From NCBI GenBank assembly GCA_900543945.1, contig UQTN01000002.1, positions 1 through 46,882 on the forward strand: 46,882 bases of DNA, given 5' to 3'. Shown piece after piece: positions 42,114 through 46,882 of this stretch. The DNA is from an uncultured Collinsella sp. GTDB taxonomy: Bacteria > Actinomycetota > Coriobacteriia > Coriobacteriales > Coriobacteriaceae. The position numbers were made by a program, and so were the translations under genes. The notes beneath the pieces are model-generated. The model had not been told where the DNA came from and did no database searches. It saw nothing but the letters and a program-made list of their open reading frames with translations. How positions within the stretch are numbered: the stretch's first letter is position 1; each line of letters begins with the position of its first letter.

Positions 42114-43133
42114 TCACTTTGTGGTTTTGACCTTGGTGGTGCCGGCAAGCGGCTTTTCGCCGGGACGGGCCTTGGGGCCAACGAGCGCGTGCGGTTGATA
42201 GAGCTCTTCGAGGAACTCGATCTCGGCGGGCGAGAGCGTTACGTCGAGCTCGGCCACGGCATCGTCGACGCGCTCGGGCTTGGAGCAGCCCACGATGGGG
42301 GCCGCCACACCACGTGCCCAGTGCCATGCCAGCGCAATCCTCGACATCGGCACGTCGTGATCGGCGGCAATCTTGGCCACGCGCTCAATGACGGGCATGT
42401 CGATGGCGCGATCATGGTCGTACTTGTTGGCCATGGTCGTGTCGGTGGTGCCGCGTGTGCTCGAGCTTTCCCACGTGGGTCGGCAGAGGTGTCCCGAAGC
42501 CATGGGGCTGTATGGCGTAAGGGCCATGTCAAACTGGCGGCACACCGGGATCATCTCGCGCTCGTCCTCTCGGTACAGCAGGTTGTAGTGGCACTGCATG
42601 CTCGTAAAGGGCGTCCATCCGTGGTCGCGCGCGACGATCTGCAGGTTGTGCAGCTGGTAAGCATACATAGCGCTGGCGCCGAGCGCGCGAACCTTGCCCT
42701 CGCGCGCCAAGTCGTTGAGCGCCTCCATGGTCTCTTCCATGGGAACGTCGTAATCGAAGCGGTGAATGATGTAGAGGTCTAGGTAATCGGTGCCCAAGCG
42801 CTTGAGCGAGCCTTCGATCTCGCGTTTGATGGCGTTGGCGGAAAGGCCGCCCTCGTTGAAGTGAACCTTGCTAGCCAGCACGACGCTCTCGCGAGCGATT
42901 CCCAGATTGCGCAGGGCGGCGCCAATGTACTCTTCGCTCGTGCCAAAGCTGTAGCAGTTCGCGGTATCGATAAAGTTGATTCCGGTGTCGAGTGCGCGTT
43001 TGATGACGGCGCGTGTGCCGTCGGGTCCGATGGTCCACTGATGAAAGTCGGGGCTGGGCTCGCCAAAGCTCATGCCTCCCAGGCAGAGTTTAGAGACTTT
43101 AATGCCGGAATGGCCAAGGGTTGTGTACTGCAT
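42114..43133 (-). CDS. Aldo/keto reductase (AKR, 339 residues)
   Basis: A TIM-barrel NADPH oxidoreductase. It has LGHSGIKVSKLCLGGMSFG at the start, the catalytic Asp in FIDTANCYSFGTSEEYIG with Tyr, Lys in VVLASKVHFN and His in IHRFDYDVPMEETMEALN, and the cofactor segment IPIVGCSKPERVDDA-like ending (AAPIVGCSKPERV). The ATG at 43133 follows AATAGGAG; the 364-residue longer frame adds non-conserved sequence. It follows the other AKR gene by 7 bases and precedes a small conserved gene by 4, giving a tight operon under the divergent LysR regulator. Substrate is not predictable. Confidence 0.93.
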   Translation of the reverse strand: MQYTTLGHSGIKVSKLCLGGMSFGEPSPDFHQWTIGPDGTRAVIKRALDTGINFIDTANCYSFGTSEEYIGAALRNLGIARESVVLASKVHFNEGGLSANAIKREIEGSLKRLGTDYLDLYIIHRFDYDVPMEETMEALNDLAREGKVRALGASAMYAYQLHNLQIVARDHGWTPFTSMQCHYNLLYREDEREMIPVCRQFDMALTPYSPMASGHLCRPTWESSSTRGTTDTTMANKYDHDRAIDMPVIERVAKIAADHDVPMSRIALAWHWARGVAAPIVGCSKPERVDDAVAELDVTLSPAEIEFLEELYQPHALVGPKARPGEKPLAGTTKVKTTK

Positions 43134-43140
43134 GATGCTC

Positions 43141-43989
43141 CTATTTCTGGTTCTCAACGTCGGGGTGCCAGGCGGCATATTGCGCAAGCTTCTCGGGCGT
43201 GCGCTCATAGAAGGGTTTCCCGCGATCGAGGGTAGCCATGGCGGTCATGTCGCTGTCCGTGAGCTCGAAGTCGAAGACATCGATGTTGTCGGCGATGTGC
43301 GTCGGATTCTTGGAGCCTGGAATGACGATATTTCCCTCTTGGATATGCCAACGCATAATGATTTGAGCAGGCGTTTTGCCATACTTGACAGCGAGGTCGC
43401 GCACGACGGGTTCGTTCATGATGCTGCTGTTACCGCGCCCGCCGAGCGGGTACCACACCTGCAACGCAATGTCGTGCTGGGCGAGCAGCTTCTTCAGTTC
43501 GGTCTGCGGGAAATACGGATGGCACTCGACCTGAATAAGGGATGGAACGATCTCGCAATTTGCGAGAAGCTTCTCGATTTCGTTCTCGTCGAAATTGGAG
43601 ATTCCGATGGAGCGGAGCTTGCCTTCCTTGTACGCGATCTCAAGCTTCTCATAGCCCGCCAAGTAGTCGCCTGCGGGTTGGTGCAGAATCATGAGGTCGA
43701 TGTAAGGTGTGTTCAGACGCTCGAGCGTTTCGTCAACGGCGGTGTCGCTGTTGTAAAAATAGGGCCAGAGCTTGGTTTCGAGAAACACGTTTTCGCGTGG
43801 CAAGTCTGATTCGCGCACGCCACGACCCACTGCTCGCTCATTCACGTATGCATTGGCAGTGTCGATGAGCTCATACCCCATGCCGAGTGCGGAGGTAACC
43901 GACGATTGGGCATCGTCGGGTTTAAGCAGATACGTGCCAAGTCCTAGCTGGGGGCTTTTGATGCCGTTATTGAGCGTGATGTATTCCAT
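43141..43989 (-). CDS. Aldo/keto reductase, 2,5-diketo-gluconate reductase-like (282 residues)
   Basis: An AKR of the short DkgA-like type. Seen are LGLGTYLLKPDDAQSSV, the catalytic Asp/Tyr in ELIDTANAYVNERAVG, Lys in VFLETKLWP, His in LMILHQPAGDY, and the cofactor-binding IVIPGSKNPTHIADN. It reduces small carbonyl compounds with NADPH. It is the first gene of the minus-strand operon (with the second AKR and small partner) and is divergent from a LysR regulator, 150 bases away, that probably controls it. The ATG at 43989 has AAAGGAA upstream. Confidence 0.95.
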   Translation of the reverse strand: MEYITLNNGIKSPQLGLGTYLLKPDDAQSSVTSALGMGYELIDTANAYVNERAVGRGVRESDLPRENVFLETKLWPYFYNSDTAVDETLERLNTPYIDLMILHQPAGDYLAGYEKLEIAYKEGKLRSIGISNFDENEIEKLLANCEIVPSLIQVECHPYFPQTELKKLLAQHDIALQVWYPLGGRGNSSIMNEPVVRDLAVKYGKTPAQIIMRWHIQEGNIVIPGSKNPTHIADNIDVFDFELTDSDMTAMATLDRGKPFYERTPEKLAQYAAWHPDVENQK

Positions 43990-44139
43990 GCGCTTCCTTT
44001 CTCGATGGTTCTCTTCTGTAACGATAGTTCCGAGATTTGATAATGTATATTTCCTATAGCAACTAGCTAGATATACGGATTATGTATGTGAAACGAATTG
44101 GACCGAATGAAGTTCTCCGTTGTGCACGAAGGAGCAATC
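43990..44139. promoter_or_regulatory. Divergent promoter region between AKR operon and LysR gene
   Basis: An AT-rich 150-base spacer with TATAT (44046-44050) and ATATA (44071-44075) as spaced inverted arms around CTATAGCAACTAGCTAG. LysR proteins usually bind such divergent spacers. The exact box cannot be fixed by eye. Confidence 0.4.
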
Positions 44140-45021
44140 ATGGAGCTGCGAACGCTGCGTTATTTTCTTGCTGTGGCCCGCGAGGAAAACATGACCGAAG
44201 CTGCTAACGTGCTACATGTGACGCAGCCCACGCTCTCGCGCCAGATAGCCGATTTGGAACGCGAGCTGGGCGTGGAGCTGTTCGAGCGCACCAATCGATC
44301 GTGTGTGCTCACGAGCGATGGCATGCGCTTGCGCCAGCGCGCCGAGGAGATTGTCTTGCTGGTGGAACAGACCGAGCTAGAGTTGGCGGATCGGGAGCTC
44401 GGCATTGCAGGCGTTATCCGCATTGGAGCCGGCGAAACCAAATCGATGCGGCTGGTGCTCGATACTTTTGCTGAGCTGCATCGGAGTCATCCCGGAGTGA
44501 CGATTGAGCTCTATACCGGCAATGCCGATGCGGTGGAGGAGCGCTTGGAGCGTGGCTTGCTCGACTTTGCCCTGCTGTTGGAGCCCGTTAACGTCGAGAA
44601 ATACGAGTGGATCCGTATGCCTGAGGCTGACCGGGCCGGCGCCGTTGTCGCCGCGAGCGGTCCATGGGGTGGCCTGGACGTGTTAACGCCTGCGGACGTG
44701 GCGAAGATGCCGCTGCTGGTGAGTTCGCGTACCTCGAATCGAGCGTTCGATCTCGAAGTGTGGTCGGGCGGCGTCTTCAGCTTCGATGACCTCAACGTCG
44801 TGGGGCATTTCGATCTGATCGGCAACGCGTCGCACCTGGTGCGTTCGGGCACCGCATGTGCGGTTGGTATTGGAAGCTTGTTGCAGATAGATGAAAGCAG
44901 CGACCTGCGTTTTATCCCGTTTGAGCCGCCGCTCACCATTGCATCGTATCTGGTGTGGAAAAAATATCGCCTGCGTTCTCGCGCCTGCGAAGAGTTCCTG
45001 AACCGCTTGAATGGGATGTGA
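44140..45021 (+). CDS. LysR-family transcriptional regulator
   Basis: A 293-residue regulator. The N-terminal winged helix-turn-helix is residues 1-60 (LRYFLAVAREENMTEAANVL, HVTQPTLSRQIADLERELGV), followed by a linker helix and an effector domain (residues about 90-290). The ATG at 44140 has GAAGGAG upstream and begins right at the conserved MELRTLRYF. It is divergent from the two-AKR operon, whose expression it probably controls with a small carbonyl-related inducer. Its stop codon is formed by the first bases of a family 1 palindromic repeat. Confidence 0.95.
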   Translation: MELRTLRYFLAVAREENMTEAANVLHVTQPTLSRQIADLERELGVELFERTNRSCVLTSDGMRLRQRAEEIVLLVEQTELELADRELGIAGVIRIGAGETKSMRLVLDTFAELHRSHPGVTIELYTGNADAVEERLERGLLDFALLLEPVNVEKYEWIRMPEADRAGAVVAASGPWGGLDVLTPADVAKMPLLVSSRTSNRAFDLEVWSGGVFSFDDLNVVGHFDLIGNASHLVRSGTACAVGIGSLLQIDESSDLRFIPFEPPLTIASYLVWKKYRLRSRACEEFLNRLNGM

Positions 45022-45046
45022 CAAAGGGACAGTCCCTTTGTCACAT
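45016..45046. repeat. Short palindromic repeat, family 1 copy 3
   Basis: ATGTGACAAAGGGACAGTCC followed by its exact complement to ATGTGACA; the best-preserved copy. It overlaps the LysR stop codon and lies 15 bases before the Dus gene, so it probably separates the two transcripts. Confidence 0.92.
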
Positions 45047-45060
45047 TGATTTGAGAATGG

Positions 45061-46020
45061 ATGTTGATGTATTTATCGCTGGCCCCTATGGAGGGGATTA
45101 CCGGGCATGTGTTCCGTCGCGTGCATGCGGAGTGCTTCGGCGCGCTCGATTGTTATTACACGCCGTTTTTGCCGCCGCCGCGGGTGGGAAACCGCTTTGG
45201 CGGCAAGGCGTTTAAGGAGATCGATCCTGCCAATAACCAGGGACTTAATGTCGTTCCCCAGCTTATGTCCAAGAATGCGGACGAGTTTGTGTGGGCAGCA
45301 CACGTGCTCGCCGACATGGGCTACCGCGAGGTCAATCTCAACCTTGGCTGCCCCTCGGGGACGGTTGTCGCGAAGGGCAAAGGGTCGGGCTTTCTGCGCA
45401 ACCTCGATGAGCTCGAGGTGTTCCTGAGCGATGTGTGCGAGCGGTCGCCGTTGCCGGTGTCGGTAAAGACCAGGCTGGGGTTGGAGAGTGACGACGAATA
45501 CGGGCGCGTGCTCGATCTGTACTGCCGCATGCCGTTGACAGAGCTGATCGTGCACCCGCGTGTACAGAGGGATCGCTATACGGGTTCGCCGCGCAAAGCG
45601 TTTTACGGCGAGACGTTGGATCGCGCGCCATTCCCCGTGGCCTATAACGGCGACATCTTTGATCTTGAGGACATGGATGCGCTGGTGGAGGCCTATCCCG
45701 GCACGCACCATGTAATGCTGGGACGCGGCTTGCTCGCGAACCCCGCGCTGGCTCGCATGGTTAAGGGTGGCCCTGCTGCCACGGCAGCCGAACTGCAGCG
45801 TTTCCATGACATGCTGTTTGCGGCCTATGCGGAAGAGATTGGCGGCAACGCGGTCTTTCGCATGAAGGAGTGGTGGTTCTACGCCAAATGCGCCTTCGCC
45901 GACCCCGCTACCGTTCACAAGCTCGTACGCAAGACTAAAAAGGTCGACGAATACCGTGCCGCCGTCGAGCGTGTCTTTCGCGAGCAGCCACTTGCGCCTA
46001 TAGCCCGCTTCCACGGCTAG
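45061..46020 (+). CDS. dus: tRNA-dihydrouridine synthase
   Basis: A 319-residue FMN enzyme that reduces uridine to dihydrouridine in tRNA loops using NADPH. It begins with the flavin loop SLAPMEGITGHVFRR, has the catalytic Cys97 in LNLGCPSGTVVAKGKGSGF, PVSVKTRLGL, ELIVHPRVQRDRYTG and VAYNGDIF, with MLGRGLLANPAL at the phosphate site. The C-terminal helical domain contacts tRNA. It is closest to the short Dus proteins of Firmicutes and Coriobacteria. ATG 45061 and 45067 are both possible. It is a single-gene unit ended by a hairpin repeat. Confidence 0.95.
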   Translation: MLMYLSLAPMEGITGHVFRRVHAECFGALDCYYTPFLPPPRVGNRFGGKAFKEIDPANNQGLNVVPQLMSKNADEFVWAAHVLADMGYREVNLNLGCPSGTVVAKGKGSGFLRNLDELEVFLSDVCERSPLPVSVKTRLGLESDDEYGRVLDLYCRMPLTELIVHPRVQRDRYTGSPRKAFYGETLDRAPFPVAYNGDIFDLEDMDALVEAYPGTHHVMLGRGLLANPALARMVKGGPAATAAELQRFHDMLFAAYAEEIGGNAVFRMKEWWFYAKCAFADPATVHKLVRKTKKVDEYRAAVERVFREQPLAPIARFHG

Positions 46021-46026
46021 TTAGTT

Positions 46027-46072
46027 ATCGGGGACGTTCTTTAACGACTGGTCATTTAAGAACGTCCCCGAT
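46027..46072. repeat. Palindromic repeat, family 2 copy 1
   Basis: ATCGGGGACGTTCTT and its perfect complement around a TAACGACTGGTCATTTA-like loop, 6 bases after the dus stop. A worn copy lies at 46757-46783. The hairpin may terminate dus; as a sequence family it is REP-like. Confidence 0.85.
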
Positions 46073-46091
46073 GACTATGTTGCAAAAAAGC

Positions 46092-46146
46092 TGTACGCCA
46101 GCATTCAAAGATGTCGAAAAATGTCGACTTTGGATGCTGGCGTACA
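46092..46146 (-). terminator. Terminator of the ribbon-helix-helix gene
   Basis: A very long stem (TGTACGCCAGCATTCAAAG paired with its complement, one mismatch, plus inner GTCGA/TCGAC) followed on the minus strand by GCTTTTTTG, 27 bases after the gene ends. A clear rho-independent terminator. Confidence 0.88.
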
Positions 46147-46172
46147 TGTTTGGGTCGGCGGGAGAGTGGAGT

Positions 46173-46439
46173 CTAAGCAATCATTGCATCGAGCGTGATG
46201 AGCTCTCTGAGTCGCTCCGTGCGTGTTTGCCCATGGCGCTTTGCTTTTGCGTCAAAGGCTTCAAGAACAGACTTACCCACACGTGCCGATAAAACAACGC
46301 TTGGCTCATCAGAGATCGACGGCCTTCCCGGCTTGATGGTGCGACCCTTCGGCCATTCATCTTTTTCGTATGCCTCCGCGGCTTTCTCCAACTCTCCGGG
46401 GGCAAACCCCATCATCTTTTCAAGCTGCTTGGCGTCCAT
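46173..46439 (-). CDS. Ribbon-helix-helix (CopG-like) DNA-binding protein, antitoxin type
   Basis: An 88-residue protein. The first 45 residues are acidic helices (MDAKQLEKMMGFAPGELEKA), and the last 40 form a beta strand and two helices (VVLSARVGKSVLEAFDAKAK, RHGQTRTERLRELI), the ribbon-helix-helix fold of CopG-type antitoxins. AGGAGG precedes the ATG at 46439. It is monocistronic, with its own palindromic operator 50 bases upstream and a strong terminator after it. No toxin gene is adjacent on either side within the window, so it is an orphan antitoxin or stand-alone repressor. Confidence 0.85.
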   Translation of the reverse strand: MDAKQLEKMMGFAPGELEKAAEAYEKDEWPKGRTIKPGRPSISDEPSVVLSARVGKSVLEAFDAKAKRHGQTRTERLRELITLDAMIA

Positions 46440-46489
46440 AGCGCCTCCTATCGATTGACATAATGTCGAGCGCTGGTTACCGGAATCTC

Positions 46490-46517
46490 TTTTTGTATAC
46501 AGTTTTGTAGACAAAAA
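46490..46517. promoter_or_regulatory. Palindromic operator upstream of ribbon-helix-helix gene
   Basis: TTTTTGTATACA and TGTAGACAAAAA form a 12-bp inverted repeat with one mismatch and a 4-bp spacer, 50 bases before the start codon on the minus strand. Ribbon-helix-helix proteins usually repress themselves from such a site. Confidence 0.65.
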
Positions 46518-46712
46518 TACAAGCAGTTTATCAAGCTAATTAGCGTGTATTGACTAGTTTTTTCGATAGGAAATGAGCATCGATGGCTTCGATATTTCTT
46601 CACTTGCTAGTCTGGAACATGAGCGCTCATTGAACCTGCAGAGGGGGCACTTTAACAAACTATCGAGATTCTGGCCAGGAGCTTTCACCGGTCTTCGGTG
46701 GTGAGAACAGCT

Positions 46713-46741
46713 CAATTCGCGACACAGTGTGTCGCGAATTG
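46713..46741. repeat. Perfect 13-bp inverted repeat
   Basis: CAATTCGCGACAC and its complement around AGT, in non-coding DNA. It could be a terminator for a gene to the right or a protein-binding site; no T run follows. Confidence 0.7.
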
Positions 46742-46756
46742 GAGTAGTCGCTGAGT

Positions 46757-46783
46757 GTTCTTTAACAACTAGTCATTCAAGAA
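46757..46783. repeat. Palindromic repeat, family 2, degenerate copy
   Basis: GTTCTTTAACAACTAGTCAT followed by TCAAGAA matches the core of the repeat at 46027-46072 (GTTCTTTAACGACTGGTCAT, TTAAGAAC), without the GGGGAC outer arms. The two copies flank the ribbon-helix-helix gene in the same orientation. Confidence 0.7.
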
Positions 46784-46882
46784 GAGAGCATCTAAGTGCC
46801 GGAATTGCCATTTTGAGTCGTTCCTAAGGTGGCGCGCGCAGACGTGGTGTAAGAGCGTCCTGAGGTCCGTCGCTGCAAGTCC

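Larger units (their letters stand above)
46440..46882. other. Gene-free right end with several inverted repeats
   Basis: No coding frame of note is seen. From left to right it holds the ribbon-helix-helix promoter and operator (46490-46517), a perfect palindrome (46713-46741) and a worn family 2 repeat (46757-46783). Confidence 0.6.

Noticed and set aside
1..46882. CRISPR arrays, rRNA or tRNA genes
   Set aside because: No regularly spaced direct repeats and no tRNA T-loop or rRNA core sequences were seen on either strand when reading through; a covariance-model scan would be needed to exclude an odd tRNA.

Overview
The window looks like a chromosomal segment of a Coriobacteriia gut actinobacterium, most like Collinsella. 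This is inferred from the high GC coding style, strong GGAG-type ribosome binding sites, mixed ATG/GTG/TTG starts, an LAxTG surface anchor, a NapH-like/TlpA redox cluster and short hairpin repeats of the GTGACAAAGGGAC type. No rRNA, tRNA, CRISPR array or intact transposase was seen.

Left part (1-5.3 kb). A lower-GC radical-SAM gene pair (protein B cut by the window edge) is joined to the broken 5' end of a sirtuin gene. Next comes a TetR regulator, then a minus-strand three-gene operon of SirTM-like (class M) sirtuin paralogs, then a second, near-identical TetR gene. The TetR/sirtuin divergent module is therefore present twice, once intact and once disrupted. All three remaining sirtuins lack the catalytic histidine (Gln or Glu at that place), and no macrodomain or lipoyl-carrier partner is nearby. 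This is the best candidate here for an undescribed system.

5.5-15.7 kb. A DUF262/DUF1524 putative nuclease with a small partner gene, an FMN-reductase-like protein, an AAA/DUF4143 ATPase, a divergent type IIA topoisomerase pair (ParE-like then ParC-like) and a DUF5067-like lipoprotein.

15.7-28.5 kb. A 1,455-residue wall-anchored protein preceded by a LuxR-type regulator, a GMP synthetase lacking its amidotransferase domain, a two-component system divergent from a redox cluster (small CXXC membrane protein, NapH-like iron-sulfur protein, TlpA-like lipoprotein), a truncated rhodanese and a CoA-disulfide-reductase/rhodanese fusion.

28.5-34.9 kb. A large MacB/FtsX-type ABC fusion, two unknown membrane proteins, then about 1.1 kb without an intact gene that holds a MITE-like inverted-repeat element and a decayed duplicate of one of those membrane genes.

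34.9-41.1 kb. A likely magnesium island: two P-type ATPases of the MgtA type, a receiver-less winged-helix regulator, and a 51-residue single-span membrane protein directly after the second ATPase. It ends at a 20-bp-stem terminator.

41.1-46.9 kb. Flavodoxin, two aldo-keto reductases with a small conserved partner, divergent from a LysR regulator; then a tRNA-dihydrouridine synthase, hairpin repeats, and an orphan ribbon-helix-helix protein with its own palindromic operator and terminator.
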